In this document: positions 52,250-60,802 of the stretch, piece after piece | Layout: each line of letters starts with the position of its first letter | Position numbering within the stretch: the stretch's first letter is position 1 | Assembly: GCA_965223035.1 (NCBI GenBank) | Contig: OZ244980.1 | Coordinates: 2,542,001 to 2,606,000 of the forward strand | Source of the DNA: CAMDPA01 sp965223035 | GTDB taxonomy: Bacteria; Pseudomonadota; Alphaproteobacteria; Rhizobiales; Hyphomicrobiaceae | Reading direction: 5' to 3' | Length of the DNA: 64,000 bases | Notes under the pieces: generated by a model | What the model was told of the DNA's origin: nothing | Databases searched by the model: none | The model's input: only the letters and a program-made list of their open reading frames with translations | Made by a program: the position numbers and the translations under genes

Positions 52250-53221
52250 TCAGCGGCCTGGCGCGTAAAGCTTGAGCGCCGCCGTCGATGCGGCGCCGCC
52301 GATGACGCAGGGTATGCCGACCTGGATCTGGCCCAACGCACTGGCCGCAACACACCCCAACGCCAGCATGGTGGTTCCCACTTGCCCCCACCAGGCAATA
52401 TTGCGCCCTTTGGCGGGTCCCTTTTGTTTGAGCTCGTCGATCGCCGCCAAAGCCGTCTTGCGCAGTCGACCAGTTTCGTAAGTCTCCGCGGCTTCGATCA
52501 CCTCGCGCAGTGCAAGACCGGTCGTGCCGTCGCGCCGGCCAGCCTCCTTTTTCAAAATCCGTAACAGATCCATATCGCGTGAACCGTTCACCGCCAGCGT
52601 CAGCTTGGCCATGCTTCCCGCCGTCAACTTGTCGACGTCGTTGCGCTCTTGCGACCAGCCCAGTGCGGTGACGATACGGCCAATCGGTCGGGCGGAGCCG
52701 GTCGCATAGTAGTAGCCCCACAGCGCATCGATGCCGGCTGGGCTCTGATCGAGCTCAATGGTGTCCAACGTCGGCAGCTTGTCATAATAGTGACGCTCAA
52801 TCAGCACGCGGCGCGCCGGCATCCGCTCGACGAACTTGAGCAGCAGTGGCTTCCAGTCCGGCAAACCCGACCAGGCGATGGCGCGCACCACAATGATCTG
52901 GTCGGCGGGCGGGATCGGAAACATTTGGGCGATTAAGCGCGGCGCCTGCTTGGGATTTGACCCGATCACGCCAGCTGTGAAACCAAAATAGAGGCCGGCG
53001 GTGTCGACTTCTCGGAACACGCCGAGGTCGCTCATCGCCTTGACGGCTCGTGGCACCTGTGTCGGCTGCGGATTGGCCCGGTAGCGATAGATCCACTGCT
53101 GAATGGCGGCCGGCGTCGAGAGGTTGAGCTGCTTGGGCTGCGAGCGCGCTTGGGTATCGGCAGGGGTGAGTAGGGCCGACCCGCAGCCAAGCAAGACCAG
53201 AGCAATTATGCGCTTCAGCAT
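52250..53221 (-). CDS. Hypothetical exported protein, possible lipoprotein
   Basis: The 323-residue protein begins MLKRIIALVLLGCGSALL; LLGC is close to a lipobox, so it may be a lipoprotein. The body is helical with no Cys except one near the end. Near the C-terminus a hydrophobic stretch (VGTTMLALGCVAASALGQIQ) could insert in a membrane. I do not recognise a domain; the helix pattern in the middle (repeated short helices with Leu and Ala) could be HEAT-like. ATG 53221 follows GGAG; the frame open to 53356 upstream is arginine-rich chance sequence. Confidence 0.6.
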   Translation of the reverse strand: MLKRIIALVLLGCGSALLTPADTQARSQPKQLNLSTPAAIQQWIYRYRANPQPTQVPRAVKAMSDLGVFREVDTAGLYFGFTAGVIGSNPKQAPRLIAQMFPIPPADQIIVVRAIAWSGLPDWKPLLLKFVERMPARRVLIERHYYDKLPTLDTIELDQSPAGIDALWGYYYATGSARPIGRIVTALGWSQERNDVDKLTAGSMAKLTLAVNGSRDMDLLRILKKEAGRRDGTTGLALREVIEAAETYETGRLRKTALAAIDELKQKGPAKGRNIAWWGQVGTTMLALGCVAASALGQIQVGIPCVIGGAASTAALKLYAPGR

Positions 53222-53419
53222 CGAGTCACGCTCCACCCGCCATCGTCGGTGACGCACAGCCTGGTCGGTTGGTCGGCCAGCTGGTGTGGCCGAGGCCCCG
53301 ACTCGATGCTCTCTGTTTGGCGGTTTTGAGGCTTTAGCAGGGCGATTGGCCGGCAACTGAGTTGCCGGCTCGAGCGTTGGTTGCCACTGTTGAGGATCGC
53401 TCCGCCCTTGGAGGCTGCC

Positions 53420-54670
53420 CTATTCGGCCGCCAGCGGGCCGGCGGTACCCGATCTTTCCGCCAAGGCCAGCTGCCGCTCCCTGGCAGTGATATAGTCGCG
53501 CGTGATCGGTAGCGCATCGATCGCCTTGACCACCTGCAGCTGGAACACGACCAATCCTTGGTGGCGAAAACCAACCTCGGAGCCGGCAAGGTAGAACTCC
53601 CACATGCGCGCAAAGGGCTCGCCTTTCAGTTCCACCGCGCGTTGGCGGTGCGCCAAGAAGCGTTCGCGCCAGGCCTTGAGCGTTTCCGCATAATGCAGGC
53701 GGAGGATCTCGATATCCGAGACGATCAGCCCGGATGTCTCCACCGCGGGCAACACCTCCGACAAGGCCGGGAAATAGCCACCGGGAAAGATGTAGCGGGC
53801 GATGAAGGGGTTGGTGTATCCCGGACCGTCCGAGCGCCCAATGGCGTGGATAACGGCAACGCCGTCGTCGTTCAGCATCTCGCGCACCGCATTGAAATAG
53901 GCGCGATAGTGATTGATGCCGACGTGCTCAAACATGCCCACCGACACGATCCGATCAAACTTGCGCCGGATCTGGCGATAGTCCTGTAGGTGAAACTGTA
54001 CCCGATGTTCGAGCCCTTCCGTTCGGGCCCGATCACGAGCTAGGGCCAACTGCTCATTGGAGAGTGTGACACCGGTGACATCGGCGTCGGCTGTATGCGC
54101 CAGATAGAGCGCCAATCCGCCCCATCCCGAACCGATGTCCAATACCGATTGACCCGGTTCGATCGCCAGCTTGGCTGCCAGATGTCGCTTTTTGGCGAGC
54201 TGGGCTTCCTCCAAATCTGTGCCGGGCGTGAAGTAGCCGCAGGAATATTGTCGATCCTTGTCGAGGAACAGATCGTAGATGCTGCCATCGATGTCGTAAT
54301 GGTGCGCGACATTGCGCTTCGCCTGAGTGGCCGGGTTGAATTGGGACCAGCGTCGGAACGCCATGCGGAGGCCGGCGAGGACCTTGGTCCAATTCGGCAA
54401 GCCGTGGGACGCCTCCGCCTTCATGAGCAACTCGAGCAGCTCGTAGACGGTCCCCTGTTCGATCTGCATCCGTCCAGCAATGAACGCTTCGGGAAACGCC
54501 AACGTCGGATCGAATGCGATCTTGCGCTCGGTCGCCGTATCCGTGAAGCGAATTTGAACCGCATGATCGCCTCCTCGGCCAAAGGTGGAGCGTTGACCTT
54601 TGGCGTCGACGACAATGAGCGTGCCGCTCAAGTTGAGCCGTTCAAGGGCGAAGCGCAGACCGCTAAACAT
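53420..54670 (-). CDS. cfa: Cyclopropane-fatty-acyl-phospholipid synthase family protein
   Basis: The 416-residue protein has a Cfa-type N-terminal domain and a SAM-binding methyltransferase domain with VLDIGSGWGGLALYLA. Other family marks are NVAHHYDIDGSIYDLFLDKD, YSCGYF, VSVGMFEHVGINHY and FIARYIFPGGYFPALSEV. It adds a methylene bridge from S-adenosylmethionine to unsaturated membrane lipids, often in stationary phase or acid stress. The start ATG 54670 follows AGAGGTGG; a long upstream extension to 54877 crosses the rplI terminator region and is rejected. Confidence 0.93.
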   Translation of the reverse strand: MFSGLRFALERLNLSGTLIVVDAKGQRSTFGRGGDHAVQIRFTDTATERKIAFDPTLAFPEAFIAGRMQIEQGTVYELLELLMKAEASHGLPNWTKVLAGLRMAFRRWSQFNPATQAKRNVAHHYDIDGSIYDLFLDKDRQYSCGYFTPGTDLEEAQLAKKRHLAAKLAIEPGQSVLDIGSGWGGLALYLAHTADADVTGVTLSNEQLALARDRARTEGLEHRVQFHLQDYRQIRRKFDRIVSVGMFEHVGINHYRAYFNAVREMLNDDGVAVIHAIGRSDGPGYTNPFIARYIFPGGYFPALSEVLPAVETSGLIVSDIEILRLHYAETLKAWRERFLAHRQRAVELKGEPFARMWEFYLAGSEVGFRHQGLVVFQLQVVKAIDALPITRDYITARERQLALAERSGTAGPLAAE

Positions 54671-54835
54671 CGGACCACCTCTTGTTACCAATTTGTCTCC
54701 CGTCTTTCGGCCGCATAATTCCGGCCTATACCCCGCTTCACCCATCCTAACCCAAAGGTGGCGGTTGTTTAGCCCCAAAATTGCATGGAAACGACCAAAG
54801 TGGCTTGATTCAACGCAGAAAATACGAGTGTTCAG

Positions 54836-54870
54836 AAAAAAAAGCGCTGGACGGAAGGCCGCCCAGCGCT
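54836..54870 (-). terminator. Intrinsic terminator of the rpsF-rplI operon
   Basis: On the minus strand, AGCGCTGG (54870-54863) pairs with CCAGCGCT (54850-54843) around a 12-nt loop, followed by eight T. It starts 39 bp after the rplI stop codon, the right place for the operon's end. Confidence 0.85.
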
Positions 54871-54908
54871 CGGTCATTCAGTCCCCGCGCAGGCGGGTGA
54901 TGCTCACC

Positions 54909-55526
54909 TCATCGGTTGGCCTGAGCCTCTCCGTCGTCGCTTCCGGCAGGTTCCGGCGCGCCTTCGTCCGACTCCCCGTCAATGTCATATTCTGCATCTG
55001 GATCAAAGGTTTCCAGCTCTATGCCCTCATCTCGGACGACGGCGACATCCTCGCCGCGGGCCTGACGGTCGGCCTCCTCCTCGCTGCGCGCGATATTGAT
55101 GATGACTTTGACCTGAACTTCAGGATGCAGTTGAACCCGGACATCATGCAGCCCCAGCGTCTTGATCGGGCGGTCAAGCACAACTTGTTTGCGCTCGACG
55201 CTGAAACCGGCTGCTGAGATGACGGCCGAAAGATCGCGGGTCGAGACGGAGCCGTAAAGCTGGCCGGTGTCACCGGCGCTGCGAATGGCGACGAAGTTAT
55301 GGCCTTCGAGCCGGTCGGCAATCTGTTGCGCCTCGCTCTTAAGCTCTAAATTCCGCGCCTCAAGCTGGACGCGCCTGCCTTCAAACTCCGCGATGTTCTG
55401 CCCGGTGGCACGCAAGGCCTTGCCCTGCGGCAGCAAGTAGTTGCGGGCATAGCCATCTCGCACTTTGACGACGTCGCCCATCTGGCCAAGGCGGCCGATC
55501 CGTTCCAACAGGATGACCTGCATCAT
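54909..55526 (-). CDS. rplI: 50S ribosomal protein L9
   Basis: The 205-residue protein starts MQVILLERIGRLGQMGDVV and contains GYARNYLLPQGKALRAT, the L9 N-terminal signature that binds 23S rRNA, then the long helix and the C-terminal domain (LYGSVSTRDLSAVI, KTLGLHDVRVQLHPEV). L9 of E. coli has about 149 residues; here an acidic tail of about 45 residues (rich in Asp, Glu, Gly, Pro) follows. AGGAGA precedes the ATG pair at 55526/55523. Last gene of the operon. Confidence 0.96.
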   Translation of the reverse strand: MMQVILLERIGRLGQMGDVVKVRDGYARNYLLPQGKALRATGQNIAEFEGRRVQLEARNLELKSEAQQIADRLEGHNFVAIRSAGDTGQLYGSVSTRDLSAVISAAGFSVERKQVVLDRPIKTLGLHDVRVQLHPEVQVKVIINIARSEEEADRQARGEDVAVVRDEGIELETFDPDAEYDIDGESDEGAPEPAGSDDGEAQANR

Positions 55527-55599
55527 CGTTCTCCTTTTGACTCAGTTCTGCGTGTCCAGTGTTGTTCATTCGACGAGCGCCCGTAATGCTTTTGATCGC

Positions 55600-56562
55600 T
55601 TATGCCGGCGGCTGTGAAGGTGGTAGGCGGCGGCGCAGGTAGGGATCGGCAAATCCGATCATTGCGACGAACAGCGTCGACAGCGGTGGAAAGAAGATCA
55701 GCGCTGCATAGACCATCGTCAGGATGATCGGTCGTAGATCAAAGGTCCGCGTTAGGCGATGCAGCGTCGCCAGACCGACCAGCATGAACGCGAACAAGAA
55801 GGCATGCACGAAACCCGAGGCGATGAGTGCTGCCATGTCCGGCAGAAGCGTCAGGAGGAGCGCGCCGGCAAAGCCGAGAGGCAGCAGAGGAGGCAGCGCG
55901 ATCTCAGCCAAGTCGGGCCATGGCCTCGTCAGCCGACCCGACACGCGCGTGATGTGGCCGGCAACCCACATATTGACAACGGCCACCAGGAACCAGCACG
56001 TGGCGATGGCCCAGGGAAACAGATGCACCATCAAGGTGGCGAATTGCGCTTTCTCATCCGCGGTGAGCGGACGATCGATGCCCATGGGCGGCGCGCCGGT
56101 GAGCGCCTTGTCGAACACCTCCAAGATAACCGCGTGCAATCCGGCTTTATCGGTGGCAATGCTGAGCATGGCCAGCGCCGCCAACAGGCCGGCCCATATC
56201 GCCGCCCAGGCAATGACCCGGCCGATCGGGTACCACTCAATGGTCGTGCCGCCATCGGGCGCGGGAGCTATCACCTGGCGACTGAGCAGCAGCAGATAGG
56301 AGAACACCGCGGCTGGCGCGCCGATGGCAAGCGCGTGGATCAAGGCGGCGCGCTCTGAGCCGATCACCAGGACCAAAACGGCCCCCGCTGCTGCGGCGAT
56401 GGCGGCCGCAACCCAGCCCCAACCCAATCCGGCAATAGCAATCGGTAACGGCGATAGGCAAAACAGCACGAACACCCCCACCAGACCACCGGTGGAGGCG
56501 GAGATAAACATCAACGCTGAAGCGAGGCCGGCGCCTAGGCCGATCAGCAAGCCAATGGGCAT
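55600..56562 (-). CDS. DUF2232 integral membrane protein
   Basis: The 320-residue protein is very hydrophobic, with about eight predicted transmembrane segments (for example LLIGLGAGLASALMFIS, VFVLFCLSPLPIAIAGLGWG and FLFAFMLVGLATLHRL). Position between rpsR and rplI and size match the DUF2232 (YybS-like) proteins found there in alphaproteobacteria. Function is unknown; the steady linkage to ribosomal genes may reflect shared growth control. Confidence 0.85.
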   Translation of the reverse strand: MPIGLLIGLGAGLASALMFISASTGGLVGVFVLFCLSPLPIAIAGLGWGWVAAAIAAAAGAVLVLVIGSERAALIHALAIGAPAAVFSYLLLLSRQVIAPAPDGGTTIEWYPIGRVIAWAAIWAGLLAALAMLSIATDKAGLHAVILEVFDKALTGAPPMGIDRPLTADEKAQFATLMVHLFPWAIATCWFLVAVVNMWVAGHITRVSGRLTRPWPDLAEIALPPLLPLGFAGALLLTLLPDMAALIASGFVHAFLFAFMLVGLATLHRLTRTFDLRPIILTMVYAALIFFPPLSTLFVAMIGFADPYLRRRLPPSQPPA

Positions 56563-56642
56563 GTCTTCGAGCTGTCCCGCGCAAGGCGGTTAGAGGCGGC
56601 GAGGCGCACATCGCATCCCACACCCCAACCGAGTGACACGAT

Positions 56643-56675
56643 CCGCTCTCGGCTGAGCCGTTCAGCCAAGAGCGG
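56643..56675 (-). promoter_or_regulatory. Hairpin between rpsR and the DUF2232 gene
   Basis: CCGCTCT-C-GGCTGA (56643-56656) pairs with TCAGCC-A-AGAGCGG (56662-56675), 13 pairs with one mismatch and a 5-nt loop, 9 bp after the rpsR stop. No T-run follows. It probably protects the rpsF-rpsR part of the message or lowers read-through to the membrane protein. Confidence 0.5.
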
Positions 56676-56684
56676 GTGCGATGC

Positions 56685-56966
56685 CTATTTCAGAACGTAC
56701 GGCAGCAGTCCGAGGAACCTGGCACGTTTGATGGCTTTGGCCAACAAGCGTTGCTTCTTGGTCGACACGGCCGTGATCCGCGACGGGACGATCTTGCCCC
56801 GCTCGGAAACGTACCTTCCCAGCAACCGTACATCCTTGTAGTCGATCTTGGGAGCGGCATCCGATGAGAACGGGCAGGTCTTGCGCCGCCGATGAAACGG
56901 ACGCCGCGGTGCACCGCCGCCACCCCCACCGGCTGGGCGCTCACCCGCGCGTGGTTGCTCCGCCAT
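56685..56966 (-). CDS. rpsR: 30S ribosomal protein S18
   Basis: The 93-residue protein has RPFHRRRKTCPFSSD, IDYKDVRLLGRYVSERGKIV and PSRITAVSTKKQRLLAKAIK, all S18 signatures. The N-terminus has an extra Gly/Arg/Pro-rich run. ATG 56966 begins 2 bp after the rpsF stop, with GGAG upstream inside rpsF, so the two are coupled. S18 pairs with S6 on the platform of the small subunit. Confidence 0.97.
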   Translation of the reverse strand: MAEQPRAGERPAGGGGGGAPRRPFHRRRKTCPFSSDAAPKIDYKDVRLLGRYVSERGKIVPSRITAVSTKKQRLLAKAIKRARFLGLLPYVLK

Positions 56967-56968
56967 GA

Positions 56969-57550
56969 TCAATTCTCCACCGAACTGTTGTCAGAACCTG
57001 CGCCCGCCTCACCGTCACGTGGCGATCGGCTCCCGCTCGGTCGAGGTCGGAACGTCGATCCGGCCTCCCGTCCCGGGCCGCCGTCGCGCGCGCCCCGCTC
57101 GCCGCGCGGACCACCGTCGCGAGGTGGCCGGTCGTCGCGAGGTGGCCGGTCGTCGCGCGGAGGTCGATCGCCGCGCGGAGGTCGATCGCCGCGGAACCCG
57201 CCACGGTCGCCGCGACGGTCCTCCCGGTCACTCTTGCGCATCTGAACCGAGGGCTCGGTCTCGTGCTCCTCGACCCGCACCGTCAGGAAGCGAATGACGT
57301 CGGTGGAGATGCCCATGCGCCGCTCCATCTCCGCCACGGCCGCAGGCGGCGCATCAATGTTCATCAAGGCGTAATGCGCCTTCCGGCTCTTCTTGATTTT
57401 ATACGCCAACGACTTGAGGCCCCAGTACTCGGTCCGCCCGACCTTTCCCCCGCCTTCCTCGATCACTTGCGTGTATTCTTTCATCATCGCCTCCACTTGT
57501 GCGGAGGACACGTCCTGGCGTGCCAGGAACACATGCTCATATAGTGGCAT
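56969..57550 (-). CDS. rpsF: 30S ribosomal protein S6 with a long Arg/Asp/Pro-rich tail
   Basis: The 193-residue protein starts MPLYEHVFLARQDVSSAQV and contains EYWGLKSLAYKIKKSRKAHY, the S6 core. About 85 residues follow the core: a low-complexity tail with RPPRD repeats (direct DNA repeats near 57115-57190) and RG/GG dipeptides. AGAGGAAAGG lies before ATG 57550. A double family A element stands only about 15 bp upstream of the start, so it is in the leader of the whole operon. E. coli S6 has a short tail extended with Glu; this one is basic and far longer. Confidence 0.95.
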   Translation of the reverse strand: MPLYEHVFLARQDVSSAQVEAMMKEYTQVIEEGGGKVGRTEYWGLKSLAYKIKKSRKAHYALMNIDAPPAAVAEMERRMGISTDVIRFLTVRVEEHETEPSVQMRKSDREDRRGDRGGFRGDRPPRGDRPPRDDRPPRDDRPPRDGGPRGERGARDGGPGREAGSTFRPRPSGSRSPRDGEAGAGSDNSSVEN

Positions 57551-57564
57551 GGTCAGCCTTTCCT

Positions 57565-57703
57565 CTAGATCATCGCGCCTTAAATCGGAACCGCAAATCC
57601 GGTTCCGATTTAAGGCGCAAAGATGATCGCCCTTAAAGTGTAGAGCAACTTTCTGCCTTTGATCGGGATCGTTCCGATTCCGATTAAAGGCAGGTTGCTC
57701 TAG
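57565..57703. repeat. Family A palindromic element, copy 11 (double form)
   Basis: CTAG at 57565-57568 and 57700-57703. Two hairpin modules are joined: GCCTTAAATCGGAACCG with its complement, then GCGCAAAGATGATCGCCCTT and a second hairpin CTTTGATCGGGATCG...CGATTAAAGG. It lies directly upstream of the rpsF ribosome site. Confidence 0.85.
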
Positions 57704-58278
57704 CGCTACTCGCCCGGTGCAAAGCCCCTTTACGAGCCCAAGCTCGCGCTGCTGACGCGGCTGGAAAGGCCCTGAAAGGTAGACCCGAAGAGCGGAGACA
57801 CGGGAAGCCGGCGCAGTCGGCACGTTGTGCCTTGTGCGTCCTGACTGCGCCAACGTCCGAAACGCCCCTGCATGCTGAGACAACCATGCTGAGACAACCA
57901 TGCTGAAACACCGTGATGCCAACTTGGGCACCACCTCAGCCAGGCACAGGCGGTGGGCGGACGTCTTCCGTTCAGCCTCCGACCGGAGCGATCGGAGCGC
58001 GATATATGCCCCGCCCCGATGTGCGGCGCAACAGTAAATTGGCTGACAGTGCCCGACAACCGCGACCGACCGCGCGATCTGCACATAGGCAGGATCCGAA
58101 AGGAAGCGCGTGACGCTTGTACGACATCACCTATGTCGGACCGGCAATGCTGCATTGCAACATTGCGGCTTCACCCGGACCACAGATGCGCTTACATGCG
58201 AAACAACCAGCTCTGCAGCAATGGCGGAAACCGTCCGAAGGGCTGGACTAGGCAGTTGATCGAGCTACGAGGAAGACC
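57704..58278. other. 575-bp divergent spacer upstream of rpsF
   Basis: Should hold the rpsF promoter and that of the small gene at 58279. A 14-bp unit CATGCTGAGACAAC occurs three times at 57871-57912, the last copy changed. No gene is supported. Confidence 0.4.
57871..57912 (+). repeat. 14-bp tandem repeat, three copies
   Basis: CATGCTGAGACAAC at 57871 and 57885 is identical; the third at 57899 has two changes. Confidence 0.8.
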
Positions 58279-58521
58279 ATGAGCAACACGACAATCGCAC
58301 AAACCCTGTTTGCACCATCGCAGCAGCCGGAGCGGGCTGCCGCCTCGGTGTTCGGCCGCTGGTTGGCGGCGGTCGAGTTGGCGCAGCAAAAACGCGCCAA
58401 CGCCATCGTGCGCAGCTACTTTGGCCGCATGTCAGATGCCCAGTTGGCGGCATACGGCTTTACGCCCGAACAGGTCAAAATTCTCCGCAACTCACGCGAG
58501 ACCGGGCTGGATTGGCTCTAA
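58279..58521 (+). CDS. Small hypothetical protein (80 residues)
   Basis: The protein begins MSNTTIAQTLFAPSQQ and has a basic helix (VFGRWLAAVELAQQKRANAI) followed by YFGRMSDAQLAAYGFTPEQV. The arrangement of a basic helix then a D-A-Q-L-A-A-Y-G segment faintly recalls DUF1127 proteins, which end in a similar LxDxxLxDIG motif, but I am not sure. GAGGAAG precedes the ATG. Family A copy 12 starts right after its stop. Confidence 0.6.
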   Translation: MSNTTIAQTLFAPSQQPERAAASVFGRWLAAVELAQQKRANAIVRSYFGRMSDAQLAAYGFTPEQVKILRNSRETGLDWL

Positions 58522-58523
58522 GC

Positions 58524-58677
58524 CTAGATCATCGTGCCTTTAATTGGAACAGGCTCCAACTGGAACAGGCTTTGCAGTTCCGATTCAAGGCACCAAAATG
58601 ATCGCCCTTAAAGTGTCGAGCAACGTTCTGCTTTTCATCGGGATCGTTCCATCCCGATGAAAAGCAGGTTGCTCAAG
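58524..58677. repeat. Family A palindromic element, copy 12 (double form)
   Basis: Starts CTAGATCATCGTGCC two bases after the stop codon of the small gene and ends GCAGGTTGCTCAAG. The first hairpin has an internal duplication (GGAACAGGCTCCAACT then GGAACAGGCTTTGCAG), and the second is CTTTTCATCGGGATCG with its complement. Same double plan as copy 11. Confidence 0.82.
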
Positions 58678-58765
58678 CCCATGACCTTGACCCATCCCCA
58701 ACTTGGCTTTGCGCCAAGTCACCATGCCGTCACCATGCCCCCGGCTGGACTGCCCGCCAGGGGGC

Positions 58766-60040
58766 TTACCTTGGCCTGCCACCGATGGTCCCGCTAACGG
58801 CGCGCCGTGCGCTGGTCACCAGCTCGACCCGCCGATCCAGTTGATGCAGTTCGCTGGTGGTGAATTTGCTCCGATCCACGTTTCGGTAGGGCTGGCTCTC
58901 GCCTTTCGGTATGAGATGCAAGCGGCCCTTATAGCCGCCACGCCGCAAGAACGCCTCCACCGCCAGGAGGCGATCGTGCGAAAGAGCGTGGTTGTATTCA
59001 GGTGGGCCGCGATCGTCGGCGTGTCCGGTCAATGTGACCGACTCGAACTGGCTGGCGATTAGATAATTCAAGACGAGACGGGCAGCCTTCATCCCGTCCG
59101 GCGTGAACTGCGAGGTTCGGTAAACAAACTGGATGGGCACCGGCACCGGTGCCGCACCGGGACGGGTCGACAACTTCGACGCCGCCGGCAAGGTTGTTTT
59201 GTCCGTCCCGGTCGCCGCCACCTGCTGACGCGCGGTAACCCGTTCACCCGGTCTGTCCGAGGTCGACGTCTGCGACGGGGTCGTCGCCACAACGCCAGGC
59301 GGGCGCTGTCTCGCCCCCGTTTGTTTGCGCGTTTGTTGCGTGGCCCGATCGACCAAGCTCTGCAGGTTTGACATCATGCGCGCGTTGACTTCGCGCACCG
59401 AGCGCGGGTCATCTGCAAGCCCGGCCACGTCGTGTTGGTCGAGCCGGTCCGGGGCTGGCGGCTGGCGCACCACCGGTTTGGCCCGCGGCGCGGCATAGGC
59501 TAGGCTCAGGTTGGGGTCGGGTTTGGCGAACTTGTGATCCAGCACCAAAAGCCAGGTGCCTCCGGCGTTGATCTTGGTTGTGCCGATGATCCGACCGTCG
59601 GCCATCAGGCTCACGACTTTCCCGGCCTCGCCGCGGCCGGCGAACACCGAGGTGCCGGCCGGATCAACACGGGCCACATCAAAGGCTAGATGCTGTTTGC
59701 CACCAGCGTGCACTTCGTCGTTGTTAGTGAGGCTGGCCAATTCGGTTTCGGCCGGTGAGGTTGCCGGCCCATTCGGCGTCCGGTCGGTCGCGACCTCGTC
59801 GATGGTCTCCTCACCGCGTTGCGCTTGCGGCTTCTGGCGTTGCGTTTGGGGCTGGCGACGTTGGGTTTTGCCATATTCGCGGCGCTCCCGCGCAACCGGC
59901 AGCTGCTTGTTGCTTTGCGCGCGCTCGACCTGCTCCGGCTGCTTGGTTGGGTGATCGAAGCCGCCGATCAGACCGACCAGAATGACGACGCCGGACAACA
60001 GCGCTGCTGCGACAATAACGACAAGCGTATGAACCGCCAT
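58766..60040 (-). CDS. OmpA-family peptidoglycan-associated protein
   Basis: The 424-residue protein has one N-terminal membrane helix (HTLVVIVAAALLSGVVILVG), a basic Gln/Arg-rich linker, an Ig-like segment (SVFAGRGEAGKVVSLMADGR) of the kind seen in alphaproteobacterial LysM proteins, a long disordered linker and a C-terminal OmpA-like domain. The last carries TLTGHADDRGPPEYNHALSH and LDRRVELVTSAR, the peptidoglycan-binding loop and Arg. It probably ties the inner membrane to the cell wall. Start ATG 60040; an upstream extension to 60136 would precede the membrane helix. Confidence 0.82.
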   Translation of the reverse strand: MAVHTLVVIVAAALLSGVVILVGLIGGFDHPTKQPEQVERAQSNKQLPVARERREYGKTQRRQPQTQRQKPQAQRGEETIDEVATDRTPNGPATSPAETELASLTNNDEVHAGGKQHLAFDVARVDPAGTSVFAGRGEAGKVVSLMADGRIIGTTKINAGGTWLLVLDHKFAKPDPNLSLAYAAPRAKPVVRQPPAPDRLDQHDVAGLADDPRSVREVNARMMSNLQSLVDRATQQTRKQTGARQRPPGVVATTPSQTSTSDRPGERVTARQQVAATGTDKTTLPAASKLSTRPGAAPVPVPIQFVYRTSQFTPDGMKAARLVLNYLIASQFESVTLTGHADDRGPPEYNHALSHDRLLAVEAFLRRGGYKGRLHLIPKGESQPYRNVDRSKFTTSELHQLDRRVELVTSARRAVSGTIGGRPR

Positions 60041-60802
60041 GCTACGCGCCCTTTTCTCCGCACCGGGCCCAGGCAGCCTGTCAGCGGTGTGTCGAAGTTG
60101 GCTAAACTCCTGCCGACGAGCATACTTCATGCCCAATCGCCACCGCCAGCGAGCGAAATCGCAAGATATACGTTGTATGCGTCTGGTTAGCGTTCATAGT
60201 ATGTAGCAAACAACACATAAATATTTCTGATAAACAACAGTAAATTTTCATGAGCACTGGGCCAGATCAGCTGTGATCATCGGCCCGCGGCGCCAGATAA
60301 CAAAAATTTGATCATAACTGGCGCGGACCGATCTCTGAAGTCACCGCGCGAGCGACGACATGAAGCCTGATTGGCGTCGGCCGCTCGCCGTTGCTGAGAT
60401 GACGGCTGCAACAGCGCTCGCCGTGGCATCGCTGGCCACGCCAGCACGCGCGACGGCACCACTGGCCACGGCATGGCTGACCACGGCATTGCTCAGCATC
60501 GTGCGCAGGGGGTGACCAGCATTTTGGCGCACAACGTTTGCGGAGCCCGAGCCGTGGGACTCGCGTGCGGGACTCGGCGTGGTCGGGTTGGTGAGGTGTG
60601 GGGACGCGTATGAAGGCACCAACCGAGCACGCAAACCGACGGATGTCTCGACCGCCAAACGTTGGGTGGGGTGCCGCGTCGGCCCGGCGCTGTCGTCTGC
60701 GTGGGGCAGTTGTCGGTGAAATCGATTGAAGGGTGCTATGATAAGGGTTAGCTCTGATCGGTTGGTCGTTCGTTAGGCCCGGTGGCTCGAAGGCATGAGC
60801 GC
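60041..60802. other. 762-bp divergent spacer
   Basis: Between the OmpA-family gene and the efflux genes. The part at about 60170-60260 is AT-rich and may hold the OmpA-gene promoter. From 60415 to 60500 there are loose repeats of CCACGGCAT- and GGCCACG-like units. Frames here are Ala/Arg-rich chance translations. No gene. Confidence 0.4.

Noticed and set aside
57551..58084. N-terminal extension of rpsF by 178 residues
   Set aside because: It reads through a palindromic repeat and lacks S6 similarity. The ATG at 57550 has a strong ribosome site and gives the normal S6 start.
2699..58677. Family A elements as intrinsic terminators or as a CRISPR array
   Set aside because: They lack a downstream T-run, occur upstream as well as downstream of genes, and are scattered single copies without regular spacers.
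60341..60658. Minus-strand 105-codon frame in the spacer before the efflux genes
   Set aside because: Low-complexity Ala/Ser/Val translation from loosely repeated GC-rich DNA, with no ribosome site or family match.
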